Assembly: GCF_045063725.1 (NCBI RefSeq)
Contig: NZ_CP173695.1
DNA from: Sellimonas catena
GTDB lineage: Bacteria > Bacillota > Clostridia > Lachnospirales > Lachnospiraceae
DNA length: 64,000 bases
Direction: 5' to 3' (one strand)
Within the stretch, counting starts at the first letter, position 1. Each line of letters starts with the position of its first letter. Of this stretch, positions 35,594-44,321 are shown in pieces. The notes beneath the pieces were generated by a model. It was not told the origin of the DNA. It did no database searches and saw only the letters and a program-made list of their open reading frames with translations. Both the position numbers and the translations under genes were made by a program.

Positions 35594-36202
35594 ATGAAAG
35601 AAACGAACGGACAGACTCTGTCAAAGCAGCAGCAAAAATCTCTTGAAACGAAAAACCGGATCTTTTCCGCCGCGAAGAGTATTCTTCAGAGGAAAGGGTA
35701 CGATGCACTCTCCATCAAAAACATCTGTGAAGAAGCAGGCGTATCCAACGGAAGCTTTTATCATCACTTTAAAACAAAAGATGACCTGCTTTCCTATTAT
35801 ATAGAAGAACAGCCTACGATCGATCCGGACTGTCTGGAACTCCCGGAAAATGCCGCCGAGGCAAAAAGGGCAATCATTCTTGTCTATCTTAATTATGTCA
35901 GCTACTGCAAAGAGCTCGGTGTCGCTTTTATATCCAACTATTACACGCCAAAAAACCAGGCTCTAAATCCGGCCATCCGCACAAAGCGGCCTTATCCGAT
36001 CGTAACAGTAACGGATTACCTGGCTCGTGCACTGGAAGCCGGCACTGTATCTGCCAGCCTGTCCCTGGATGAGATCTCCACCGATATCCGGATGATTGTC
36101 ATCGGAAATGTCTTTGAATGGTGTCTGCGGGACGGAAATACAGACTTTGACGGAAATATGGAGCGTTCCCTCGGGAAATATCTGGACAGTGTTCTGAAAT
36201 AG
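35594..36202 (+). CDS. TetR/AcrR-family transcriptional regulator
   Basis: The 202-residue protein has an N-terminal TetR HTH: ETKNRIFSAAKSILQRKGYD, ALSIKNICEEAGVSNGSFYH and HFKTKDDLL. The C-terminal ligand domain (residues 75-200) is not family specific. Start 35594 has AAGGAGGGCACTGATT. No transporter or enzyme gene adjoins it in a typical regulator-target pair: tex is divergent and the hydrogenase operon lies beyond the inserted IS. Before the insertion the hydrogenase promoter would have been its nearest downstream neighbour. A GGTAA-CTGT-TTACC palindrome at 36316-36329 could be an operator. Confidence 0.88.
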   Translation: MKETNGQTLSKQQQKSLETKNRIFSAAKSILQRKGYDALSIKNICEEAGVSNGSFYHHFKTKDDLLSYYIEEQPTIDPDCLELPENAAEAKRAIILVYLNYVSYCKELGVAFISNYYTPKNQALNPAIRTKRPYPIVTVTDYLARALEAGTVSASLSLDEISTDIRMIVIGNVFEWCLRDGNTDFDGNMERSLGKYLDSVLK

Positions 36203-36246
36203 TGTGGTTTCGCTCCCGTCAGGGGACAAAACAGTTTAGAAATGGC

Positions 36247-36282
36247 AAAGACCTTTCAGATAAGCGTTTCTGAAAGGTCTTT
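36247..36282. terminator. Terminator after the TetR gene
   Basis: AAAGACCTTTCAGA (36247-36260) pairs perfectly with TCTGAAAGGTCTTT (36269-36282). The + strand continues TTCATTTT. The rest of the gap to the IS (36283-36442) is AT-rich and holds no gene. Confidence 0.88.
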
Positions 36283-36442
36283 TCATTTTAGAAGGGAATT
36301 TGTAATTCTTACTTTGGTAACTGTTTACCTTTGATGCTTTTATTATATCCCCGGCCCTGCAAAATCAAATCGGTTATCCTGATATATTTCTTCATTTATA
36401 GGCATTTTCTATGTTTTGTACATTCCTCCCAATTTCATTGTC

Positions 36443-38145
36443 TATTTTTAAGTTAGTGTATAATTATTATTGGCAAAAATAGGAATTTTTCCTAAATAAA
36501 AAGGGAAGCAGAGAAAATCCCTACTTCCCAATCATACAGTTTTTCTTTATGATGTTAGTTGCAAAATAAAACACGTAAAGGAGACTGTATGATGAAATCT
36601 ATTGTAGAGGAAAAGCTGGTATCTTTCAAGACCCTGGAGCAGAAAGTTTTTGCGTATGTCTGTGAGTTGGGCAGGATGATCACCCAGGTCATTCTGGAAA
36701 ACTACGATGATGAACTGGCGAAAGAAAGAGACAAAAAGTTATACAGAGACAAAGGGAAACGGGAAACTTCGATCAAAACCGTATATGGGGAAGTAACCTA
36801 TTCCCGAAGAGTCTACCGGACAGAACAGGAGGACGGAAGGATTGCCCATATTTACCTTCTGGATCAGGCGATGCAGATGGAGAAGATCGGGCTGATCTCT
36901 ACCAATCTTGCAGAAAAGATTGCACTGACTGTAACGGAATCCCCATATCGTGTCAGCGCAGAAGTGATCAGTGATACCTGCGGACAGACGATCAGCCATG
37001 GAGGTGTCTGGAACCTGATTCAGGAGCTGGGGGAACGAATCAGCGAAGAAGAGGACTACGCGGTAAAGCAGATGGAAGCAGACCAGGCAGAAGGAGAAAA
37101 GGCAGTCGGGATCCTTTTCGAAGAAATGGATGGCGTATGGCTAAGGATGCAGGATTCCGGACATAAGAAGGCGCCAAAACAGGAGATGAAGGTTTTCACG
37201 ATGTATGAAGGATGGGACAAAGACAGCCCGAAAAGAAGCCGCCTGGTGAATAAGAAGATGTTGGCCGGAATGGAAAAAAGCAGCCGGTTCCATCAAAAAC
37301 GGGAGGCGCTGATCGAAAAGATTTACGATGCAGATGAGATTGGCCGGCGGATTCTAAACGGAGATGGAGGAAGCTGGATTAAAGAGATCTATGACCCGGA
37401 AGCCCTCTTCCAGCTGGACCGGTTCCACATCTATAAGGAGATCAAAAAGAAGATCCGGGATACAGAAGCCCAGGAACAGATCAAAGAACTTCTGGAGCAG
37501 AAGAAAGTAGATGAAATGCTGGAATATATCCAGGTCTATGCCGACAGCATAGAGAGTGATGATCCGAAAGAAAAAGGGAGCAGGAATGCAAGGGAACTAT
37601 ACAAGTATCTGGGGAATAACCGGGAGGGATTGATCCCGTACCGGGAAAGAGGGATTGAGCTGCCTGAAGCACCGGAGGGGATCGTGTATAAGAATATGGG
37701 AGTGCAGGAGAACCAGAACTGTACGGCGATCACCATGCGGATGAAGCACCGGAGGATGAGATGGTCCGTGCATGGGGCGAATAACATGGCGAAAGCCCTG
37801 TACCGGAAAGAGAACAGGGAACTGATCGATACAATTGAACGGTATACGGATGGAGAAATATTCACCATGCAGATGGAAGAAATCGTCAAAACGCTGAGCG
37901 CGGCGAGAGCGCCAAAGAAGGATGGAAAAGGGAATCCATATGTAGAGACGATTACGCATCATATGCCGCTATTGGACGCAATGCGGACAGCATCGAGGAA
38001 AGCCCTTGCAAGAGCATTCTGTTAAAAAGAAACATAAAATGATCAGATAAAGTCCGAACTGAATTGTCTGAAAATAAAAGAAATAAACTGATATCAAAAA
38101 AAGAAGAAAAAGTGCCAACGATTACTTGACACATACTATTTTTAA
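36443..38145 (+). mobile_element. ISLre2-type insertion sequence with 9-bp target duplication
   Basis: The target duplication TATTTTTAA lies at 36443-36451 and 38137-38145. The element itself spans 36452-38136 (1685 bp), with imperfect terminal inverted repeats of about 24 bp (16 of 24 identical between 36452-36475 and the complement of 38113-38136), ending inward in TTGGCA/TGCCAA. It contains one transposase gene. The exact 9-bp duplication shows a simple transposition event. The right end lies 16 bp from the hydrogenase -35 box. Confidence 0.88.
36592..38025 (+). CDS. ISLre2-family (UPF0236) transposase
   Basis: The 477-residue protein matches the ISLre2 pattern: TSIKTVYGEVTYSRRVYRTE in the first 80 residues, SPYRVSAEVISDTCGQTISH, a DDE-like central part (VGILFEEMDGVWLRMQ; LFQLDRFHIYKEIKKKI) and RMRWSVHGANNMAKALYRKE near the C-terminus. 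Length appears complete, and no frameshift is seen, so the IS may still be active. Two adjacent ATGs (36589 and 36592) follow AAAGGAGACTGT. The terminal ends and 9-bp duplications around it are described with the IS. Confidence 0.9.
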   Translation: MKSIVEEKLVSFKTLEQKVFAYVCELGRMITQVILENYDDELAKERDKKLYRDKGKRETSIKTVYGEVTYSRRVYRTEQEDGRIAHIYLLDQAMQMEKIGLISTNLAEKIALTVTESPYRVSAEVISDTCGQTISHGGVWNLIQELGERISEEEDYAVKQMEADQAEGEKAVGILFEEMDGVWLRMQDSGHKKAPKQEMKVFTMYEGWDKDSPKRSRLVNKKMLAGMEKSSRFHQKREALIEKIYDADEIGRRILNGDGGSWIKEIYDPEALFQLDRFHIYKEIKKKIRDTEAQEQIKELLEQKKVDEMLEYIQVYADSIESDDPKEKGSRNARELYKYLGNNREGLIPYRERGIELPEAPEGIVYKNMGVQENQNCTAITMRMKHRRMRWSVHGANNMAKALYRKENRELIDTIERYTDGEIFTMQMEEIVKTLSAARAPKKDGKGNPYVETITHHMPLLDAMRTASRKALARAFC

Positions 38146-38152
38146 ACTTCTA

Positions 38153-38181
38153 TTGTGTATTTTTCTGACATGTTGTAAAAT
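38153..38181 (+). promoter_or_regulatory. Promoter of the hydrogenase operon
   Basis: TTGTGT (38153-38158) and TAAAAT (38176-38181) with 17-bp spacing. An inverted repeat CTTCTATT/AATAGAAG (38147-38154 with about 38179-38186) brackets the promoter and may be an operator. The IS ends immediately upstream. Confidence 0.65.
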
Positions 38182-38226
38182 AGAAGTATACGTGATTCGT
38201 AAAATGAAATTGTGAGGTGAAAAGAT

Positions 38227-40059
38227 ATGAGCAGACTAGAACTCCCTACCCCGAGCAAAGCGCAGCTGGTCGTTGAGGGATTATACAAAGATTTAGAGCG
38301 GCGGATTGAAGCAAGCCCGCCGGGACTCTGCCCTGTAGATATCTCGAGGGCGTTCCTCGAACTGTGCCATGCTCAGACATGCGGCAAATGTGTACCATGC
38401 CGTATTGGTCTTTTACAGTTGAAACATCTGATCACAGATGTTCTGAATGGAAAGGCTACAATGGAAACCCTTGACCTGATGGAGCGTACCGCCCGTTCAA
38501 TTATGGAGACCGCGGACTGTGCCATCGGATATGAAGCTGCCAATATGGTTTATAAAGGCTTGATCGGTTATCGTGAAGACTATGAAGAGCATATCCGGAA
38601 CGGACGTTGTACATGTACCTACAACCAGCCTGTTCCATGTGTTGCACTTTGTCCTGCCCACGTTGACATCCCGGGCTATATCGCTCTCGTACGCGAAGGA
38701 CGCTACGCCGATGCTATCCGGCTGATCCGGAAAGACAATCCGTTCCCGACCACGTGCGGATTTATCTGCGAACATCCGTGTGAGGCAAGATGCCGCCGTA
38801 ATATGGTCGATGATGCTGTCAATATTCGCGGTTTGAAGCGGATGGCTGCGGACTATGCCGGAAAGGTACCTCCGCCGGAATGTGCTCCTTCCACCGGAAA
38901 GACTGTCGCAGTCATCGGAGGCGGCCCTGGAGGATTAAGTGCCGCATACTATCTGCAGCTTATGGGACATCAGGTAACTGTATATGAGATGCTTCCGGAA
39001 CTTGGCGGTATGCTCCGTTATGGTATTCCAAACTACCGTCTTCCGAAAGACCGTCTCAACGAAGACATTCAGGCAATTCTTGATACCGGCGTCGAAGTAA
39101 AATACGGTCTCCGTATCGGGCAGGACATCACCGTACAGGAACTGCGCGCTTCCTACGATGCAGTCCTGATCACTATCGGAGCCAGCACAGATAAAAAACT
39201 CGGCATCGAAGGCGAGGACGCCGAGGGCGTAATGTCCGCAGTCCGTTTCCTCCGTGATGTAGGAAAAGGTATTAACCCGGATCTTACCGGACAGGAAGTT
39301 GCCATTGTCGGAGGCGGAAATGTGTCCATGGACGCTGTTCGTTCTGCTGTCAGACTTGGTGCGAAAAAAGTCAGCATCCTGTACCGCCGCCGTACCGCAG
39401 ACATGACTGCGCTTCCGGCCGAAATTGAAGGTGCCATTGCAGAAGGCGTGGAAATCCGCACATTACGCGCTCCTTCCCGCATCGAGACGGATGAAAACGG
39501 ACATATCCGCGGTATCTATGTGACACCGCAGATGATCAGCCAGATCAAAGGAGGACGCGCAAGTGTCAAACCGTCCGGACTTCCGGATGAGTTTGTTCCA
39601 TGTACAACCCTGATCGTTGCCATTGGGCAGAACATTGAAACAGAACATTTTGAAAAAGCCGGGCTTCCTGTAGAAAGAGGAAAAATCATGGCTGAAAAAT
39701 TCGGCGGATTCAGCAATCTTCCTGGAGTTTTTGCCGGCGGAGACTGCGCTACCGGTCCTGCTACCGTAATCCGCGCGATCGCGGCCGCAAAGGTTGTTGC
39801 CGCAAATATTGATGAATATCTGGGATACCATCACGAAATCACTTGTGATGTCGAGATTCCGGAGCCGAATCTGGATGACCGTGTACCGTGCGGACGTGTT
39901 GAGCTTCCTGAGCGGGAAGCCTGTGAGCGTATCCACGACTTTGACGGTGTAGAACAATGCATGACCTGTCAGGAAGCACAGCAGGAGGCAAACCGCTGCC
40001 TGCGCTGCGACCACTTTGGTTTTGGAATATTTAAAGGAGGCCGCGAGAAAGTATGGTAA
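38227..40059 (+). CDS. Hydrogenase-associated NuoF-FeS/GltD-like flavoprotein
   Basis: The 610-residue protein is a fusion. Residues 45-110 are the NuoF C-terminal 4Fe-4S region (HAQTCGKCVPCRIGLLQLKH) without the NADH/FMN domain. A cysteine-rich GltD/NfnB-type N-terminal Fe-S region follows (CVALCPAHVDIPGYIALVRE; TTCGFICEHPCEARCRRNMV). Then come two dinucleotide folds, TVAVIGGGPGGLSAAYYLQL for FAD and EVAIVGGGNVSMDAVRSAVR for NAD(P)H, and a C-terminal CMTCQEAQQEANRCLRC cluster. It overlaps the hydrogenase gene by 7 bp, so it should pass electrons between NAD(P)H and the hydrogenase. The arrangement recalls HydS/HydL-type subunits of NADP-linked bifurcating hydrogenases; the fused state is my reading. 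Confidence 0.88.
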   Translation: MSRLELPTPSKAQLVVEGLYKDLERRIEASPPGLCPVDISRAFLELCHAQTCGKCVPCRIGLLQLKHLITDVLNGKATMETLDLMERTARSIMETADCAIGYEAANMVYKGLIGYREDYEEHIRNGRCTCTYNQPVPCVALCPAHVDIPGYIALVREGRYADAIRLIRKDNPFPTTCGFICEHPCEARCRRNMVDDAVNIRGLKRMAADYAGKVPPPECAPSTGKTVAVIGGGPGGLSAAYYLQLMGHQVTVYEMLPELGGMLRYGIPNYRLPKDRLNEDIQAILDTGVEVKYGLRIGQDITVQELRASYDAVLITIGASTDKKLGIEGEDAEGVMSAVRFLRDVGKGINPDLTGQEVAIVGGGNVSMDAVRSAVRLGAKKVSILYRRRTADMTALPAEIEGAIAEGVEIRTLRAPSRIETDENGHIRGIYVTPQMISQIKGGRASVKPSGLPDEFVPCTTLIVAIGQNIETEHFEKAGLPVERGKIMAEKFGGFSNLPGVFAGGDCATGPATVIRAIAAAKVVAANIDEYLGYHHEITCDVEIPEPNLDDRVPCGRVELPEREACERIHDFDGVEQCMTCQEAQQEANRCLRCDHFGFGIFKGGREKVW

Positions 40060-41792
40060 ATCTTAAAATCGACAATAAAGAAATCTGTGTACCGGAAGGT
40101 ACCACGATTATGGATGCGGCAGCTCAAAACGGAATCATCATTCCGAAACTCTGTTATCTGAAAGATATCAACGAAATCGCTGCCTGCCGTGTCTGCGTAG
40201 TAGAAATGGAAGGTAAGGACCGCCTGATCACCTCCTGTAACAACACTGTTCAGGAAGGCATGGTTCTTTATACAAACAGCCCGAAGGTACGTGCGGACCG
40301 CCGTAATACCGTGCAGCTCATTCTTTCCCAGCATGACTGCAAATGCGCGACCTGTGTCCGCAGCGGCAACTGTTCTCTTCAGAAGATTGCCAACGACCTG
40401 AATATTCTGGAGCTTCCATTCGGCGAGCGTATCGAACGCCAGCCATGGAACAAGGATTTCCCGCTGATCCGGGATTCCGCAAAATGTATCAAATGTATGC
40501 GCTGTATCCAGATCTGTGACAAGGTTCAGAGCCTGCACATCTGGGATCTGGAAGGAGCCGGCTCCCGCTCTACAGTCAATGTATCAGGCGGCCGTAAGAT
40601 TGAAGAAGCAGACTGTTCCCTCTGCGGACAGTGTATTACTCATTGTCCGGTTGGTGCTCTGCGCGAGCGCGACGATACAGAAAAAGTCTGGGATGCAATT
40701 GCAGATAAAAACACAATCACAGTAGCACAGATCGCTCCGGCTGTCCGTACTGCATGGGGCGAGGCTCTTGGTCTTTCACGTGAAGATGCTACAGTCAACA
40801 AAATCGCTGATGCTCTTCACAAGATCGGAGTTGACTATGTGTTTGACACCAGCTTCTCCGCCGATCTTACGATCATGGAAGAGGGAAATGAATTTCTGGA
40901 ACGTTTTACTAAAGGAGAGACGAAATTACGTCCGATGTTTACATCCTGCTGTCCTGGATGGATCCGTTTCATCAAATCCCAGTTCCCGCATCTGGTGCCT
41001 CAGCTTTCCACAGCCAAATCTCCTCAGCAGATGTTTGGCGCAGTGATGAAGACTTACTTTGCAGATTCCATCAATGTAAGTCCGGATCGTATTTTTACAA
41101 TTTCCATCATGCCTTGCGTCGCGAAAAAAGGAGAGCGCAATATGGAGCTTTTCTATGAAGAATACGCCGGTCATGATACCGATGTGGTTCTGACCACACG
41201 TGAGCTGACGCGCATGATCCGTTCTGCCCACATTCCGCCGCATTCTCTTGAGAATCGGGAATTTGACAGACTGATGAAAGAATATACAGGCGCCGGCGTT
41301 ATCTTTGGTGTAACAGGCGGTGTTATGGAAGCTGCTCTTCGTTCCGCTTACTATCTTGTAACCGGAAGAAATGCGGATCCGGACGCATTTAAGGCTGTAC
41401 GCAATGACGGAAAAGGCGTGAAATCAGCAGAAATCCAGATTGGCGATGCCGTTGTGAAAGCTGCTGTTGTAAGCGGACTTGGAAATACAAGACGTCTGCT
41501 GCAGCAGATCGAACACGGAGAAGTCCATTATGATTTCGTGGAAGTCATGGCATGCCCTGGCGGCTGTGTAGGCGGAGGCGGACAGATCATCCACGATGGC
41601 GAAGAACTTGCCTACGAAAGAGGACAGAGCCTCTACTTCCTGGACAAGAATGCACCACTTCGTTTTTCCCACGAAAATCCTGATGTACAGAAGCTGTATG
41701 CGGACTTTATGGGACAGCCGCTGTCTCACCGTGCCCACCAGCTGTTACATACTGATCATCAGGCATGGGCGATGCCTCGTTCTGACAGATAA
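40053..41792 (+). CDS. [FeFe]-hydrogenase, group A catalytic subunit
   Basis: The 579-residue enzyme has an N-terminal 2Fe-2S domain (CYLKDINEIAACRVCVVEME), a His-Cys type 4Fe-4S ligand set (QHDCKCATCVRSGNC), a 2x4Fe-4S ferredoxin domain (CIKCMRCIQICDK; CSLCGQCITHCPVGALRERD), and the H-cluster motifs L1 TSCCPGW, L2 MPCVAKKGE and L3 ACPGGCVGGGGQ. It reduces protons or oxidises hydrogen. The architecture is that of multi-subunit A-type enzymes that draw on NAD(P)H and ferredoxin. GGAGGCCGCGAGAAAGT precedes the ATG inside the partner gene. Maturases HydE/F/G are not in the window. Confidence 0.96.
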   Translation: MVNLKIDNKEICVPEGTTIMDAAAQNGIIIPKLCYLKDINEIAACRVCVVEMEGKDRLITSCNNTVQEGMVLYTNSPKVRADRRNTVQLILSQHDCKCATCVRSGNCSLQKIANDLNILELPFGERIERQPWNKDFPLIRDSAKCIKCMRCIQICDKVQSLHIWDLEGAGSRSTVNVSGGRKIEEADCSLCGQCITHCPVGALRERDDTEKVWDAIADKNTITVAQIAPAVRTAWGEALGLSREDATVNKIADALHKIGVDYVFDTSFSADLTIMEEGNEFLERFTKGETKLRPMFTSCCPGWIRFIKSQFPHLVPQLSTAKSPQQMFGAVMKTYFADSINVSPDRIFTISIMPCVAKKGERNMELFYEEYAGHDTDVVLTTRELTRMIRSAHIPPHSLENREFDRLMKEYTGAGVIFGVTGGVMEAALRSAYYLVTGRNADPDAFKAVRNDGKGVKSAEIQIGDAVVKAAVVSGLGNTRRLLQQIEHGEVHYDFVEVMACPGGCVGGGGQIIHDGEELAYERGQSLYFLDKNAPLRFSHENPDVQKLYADFMGQPLSHRAHQLLHTDHQAWAMPRSDR

Positions 41793-41812
41793 TATGCACT
41801 GATTTTATTTCT

Positions 41813-41859
41813 GCCTTCGGAGATCCGGCTGTTTCTGCCATTCTCCGAAGGCGGTTTTT
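41813..41859 (+). terminator. Terminator of the hydrogenase operon
   Basis: GCCTTCGGAGA (41813-41823) pairs perfectly with TCTCCGAAGGC (41842-41852), followed by GGTTTTTATTTC. Confidence 0.92.
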
Positions 41860-41884
41860 ATTTCAGAAAATTTCAGGAGGAATT

Positions 41885-42802
41885 ATGTACACTTTTATCA
41901 TCAATCCGCACTCCCGCTCTGGAAAAGGACTCACAATCTGGCACACCGTTGAGGCTCAGCTAGAACAGCGCCAAATCTGTTATACCGCCTTTTTCACAAA
42001 ATATCAAAGGCAAGCCACCACATATGTCCGGAAGCTTACCTCCGACGGATCTTCCCGTGTTCTTGTGGTTCTCGGCGGAGACGGCACTTTGAATGAAGTC
42101 ATTAACGGGATCTGCTTTCCGGAGCGGGTTACACTCGGTTATATCCCAACCGGCTCCAGCAACGATTTTGCCCGCAGCTTTGGTATCCCAAATGATCCTC
42201 TGCGCGCTCTGGAAATTATCCTGAATCCAGGACGGACCGTACACATGGACGTTGGAACCATGTCATACGAAGGGAAACACCGGCGTTTTGCAGTCAGTGC
42301 CGGCATAGGTTTCGATGCCGCAATCTGCCACGAAGCGGTTGTTTCAAAGTGGAAGCGGATACTGAACCGGATTCATCTCGGGAAATTTACCTATGCCGTC
42401 ATTGCGCTTCACCGGCTTTTACTTACATCCACCTGCCCTTTCCATATCGTCCTTGATGATGAAAAAGAGGTGTCCTTTCCAAAAGGATGGTTTGCTGCAG
42501 TGATGAACCACCCTTGTGAAGGCGGCGGATTTTATTTTTGTCCTGATGCCCGGCCGGACGACGGACAACTTGATGTTCTGGTCGTATCCGGCCTGAAGGC
42601 TCCGGCTCTTCTTCTTACTCTTCCATTCGCGCTTTTCGGGAAACATACAAAATTTCACGGTGTCCATTTATTCCGCTGCAAAAAAGTTTCCATCCATACA
42701 GCCAGTGCCCTTCCCGTACATACAGACGGCGAACCTGTTTTTTTACAACGATGTTTTACAGCTTCTATCGAGGCCTGTCCTTTAAAAGTGATCGTATCTT
42801 AA
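41885..42802 (+). CDS. Diacylglycerol/lipid kinase-family protein (YegS/DgkB type)
   Basis: The 305-residue protein starts YTFIINPHSRSGKGLTIWHT and has the nucleotide motif RVLVVLGGDGTLNEVINGIC, then GYIPTGSSNDFARSFGIPND and the C-terminal lipid-domain signature HTDGEPVF. The family phosphorylates diacylglycerol or related lipids at the membrane; the precise lipid is not predictable. AGGAGGAATT precedes the ATG. It stands alone behind the hydrogenase terminator. Confidence 0.9.
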   Translation: MYTFIINPHSRSGKGLTIWHTVEAQLEQRQICYTAFFTKYQRQATTYVRKLTSDGSSRVLVVLGGDGTLNEVINGICFPERVTLGYIPTGSSNDFARSFGIPNDPLRALEIILNPGRTVHMDVGTMSYEGKHRRFAVSAGIGFDAAICHEAVVSKWKRILNRIHLGKFTYAVIALHRLLLTSTCPFHIVLDDEKEVSFPKGWFAAVMNHPCEGGGFYFCPDARPDDGQLDVLVVSGLKAPALLLTLPFALFGKHTKFHGVHLFRCKKVSIHTASALPVHTDGEPVFLQRCFTASIEACPLKVIVS

Positions 42803-42922
42803 AATATTTATAAAATATTCAATCTCTTTTCACAGAATTGTGGTATACTAAGATTTACTGATGGTATAATATAGTGACTGTCATCAGATGATGGACATAC
42901 AAATGAAAAGGGGAGAAACGCT

Positions 42923-44275
42923 ATGAAATGTCCGAAATGTGGTAATGAACTGCGGGAAAGCAAAAAAACTCCTGGCTATTTTTTATGTGATTCCTGCAAA
43001 AAGAAATTCAGCCAGGAAACTCTGGACCGGTTTCAGTCTGCCAGACCTGTCCGCAGGAAAAAACCTGCACCGGTAAAGCCGGAAGAGCCAGATGAAACAA
43101 CTCAGACAGAAACTAACCAGACAGAAGAAATTCAGGCAGAAGAAGCTCAGACAAGCATGACTCCAGAAGAAACTGTTCCGGAAGAGCCGGTTCAGGCAGA
43201 AGCCGATCAAACAGAAACATCTCCGGAAGAACCTGAAGAAGAAACTGTTTCGGAAGAATCTATTCAGGAAGAATCTGTTCAGGAAGAATCTTCTGAAACA
43301 GAAACGGCAGAACCGGAAGGACAGACCTATTCCAACATCCCTCCGGAAGCGGTAAGGAATGAGCGTGAAAAAGAAATGAAGGCCAATTATGAGGCCATGC
43401 TGAATATAAAAGACGAAACTTCTGATGACTCGGAAGCTGATGATGTAATTCCGGTTTTCGGTGGTTTCCGTGTTCTGATTGGAATTGTATCGATCCTATG
43501 CGCCGCTTTTCTTGCTTACCAGGCTTATGATTCAGGTATCTTTACTACCTTTATACATACGCCGGGACTGACAGGAATTGCCGGTATGGTACTTGCAGTC
43601 TGCTTCTTGATCGGTGGTCTTGTGGTATTAATTACTCACCGCAGGAACAGCGTGCCGGCATTTATTGTACCTTGTATTTTTTATCTTGGAGGAGCCGTAG
43701 GAGGATTCTTTATCCCGGGTTCTGTCATGACTGTACAGATTCTGCTCTTTGTGTCTGCTTTGTTTGGAGCATTTCTGCTCTTTGCACTTGGCTGTGCCAA
43801 AGAGATCCATGTTGCCCTCCGGGTACTTGTTTTCATCGTTGCAGTTGCGGTTGCAGCCGGTGCCTACTATGCGGCTCAGTATGTGGTTCCGCAGAGTTCG
43901 GCAAGTTCCGGTAAAAATCTACGTCTGACCACGGATGATTTTACCGTCTCATTTGAAAAATCTGATATCGGAACAGATTATGAGGGCGAACAGGCTCTTA
44001 TGGTTTATTACACAATTACAAATAAAGGTTCCGAAACCCTGGTTCCATCTGTTGCCGTTACTTTCAAGGCACTGCAGGATGATACCACTCTGGATCCTAC
44101 GATTGTCTCGGATGAACCACTGTCAGAAAATGAAAGCGCAGAAGTCAGCCAGGGCGACAGCGTGCGTGTGTGCACCTCCTTTATTCTTCTTGATCAGTCC
44201 GATGTGACTCTTCAGCTTTATGAAACTTTCGGTTCAAACAGTAATATAGCTGAGACAACATTGAATCTGGATTAA
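42923..44275 (+). CDS. Zinc-ribbon, acidic-repeat, multi-pass membrane protein with C-terminal DUF5067
   Basis: The 450-residue protein has four parts: a zinc ribbon (MKCPKCGNELRESKKTPGYF and LCDSCKKKF); a 110-residue Glu/Thr/Pro-rich stretch of imperfect repeats (PEEPVQAEADQTETSPEEPE); five to six membrane helices between residues 180 and 320; and an extracellular DUF5067-like domain (LTTDDFTVSFEKSDIGTDYE and LMVYYTITNKGSETLVPSVA). The function of such proteins is unknown. The cytoplasmic ribbon and external domain suggest an envelope sensor or anchor. GAAAAGGGGAGAAACGCT precedes ATG; TATAAT-like boxes lie at 42865-42872. Confidence 0.82.
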   Translation: MKCPKCGNELRESKKTPGYFLCDSCKKKFSQETLDRFQSARPVRRKKPAPVKPEEPDETTQTETNQTEEIQAEEAQTSMTPEETVPEEPVQAEADQTETSPEEPEEETVSEESIQEESVQEESSETETAEPEGQTYSNIPPEAVRNEREKEMKANYEAMLNIKDETSDDSEADDVIPVFGGFRVLIGIVSILCAAFLAYQAYDSGIFTTFIHTPGLTGIAGMVLAVCFLIGGLVVLITHRRNSVPAFIVPCIFYLGGAVGGFFIPGSVMTVQILLFVSALFGAFLLFALGCAKEIHVALRVLVFIVAVAVAAGAYYAAQYVVPQSSASSGKNLRLTTDDFTVSFEKSDIGTDYEGEQALMVYYTITNKGSETLVPSVAVTFKALQDDTTLDPTIVSDEPLSENESAEVSQGDSVRVCTSFILLDQSDVTLQLYETFGSNSNIAETTLNLD

Positions 44276-44321
44276 TCCGGTTCACTTACTTTCATCATTT
44301 TCGTTAAAAGGAGAAATCCGA

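Noticed and set aside
38147..38190. Rex operator at the hydrogenase promoter
   Set aside because: I looked for TTGTTAANNNNTTAACAA; only a CTTCTATT/AATAGAAG inverted repeat is present, which does not fit.
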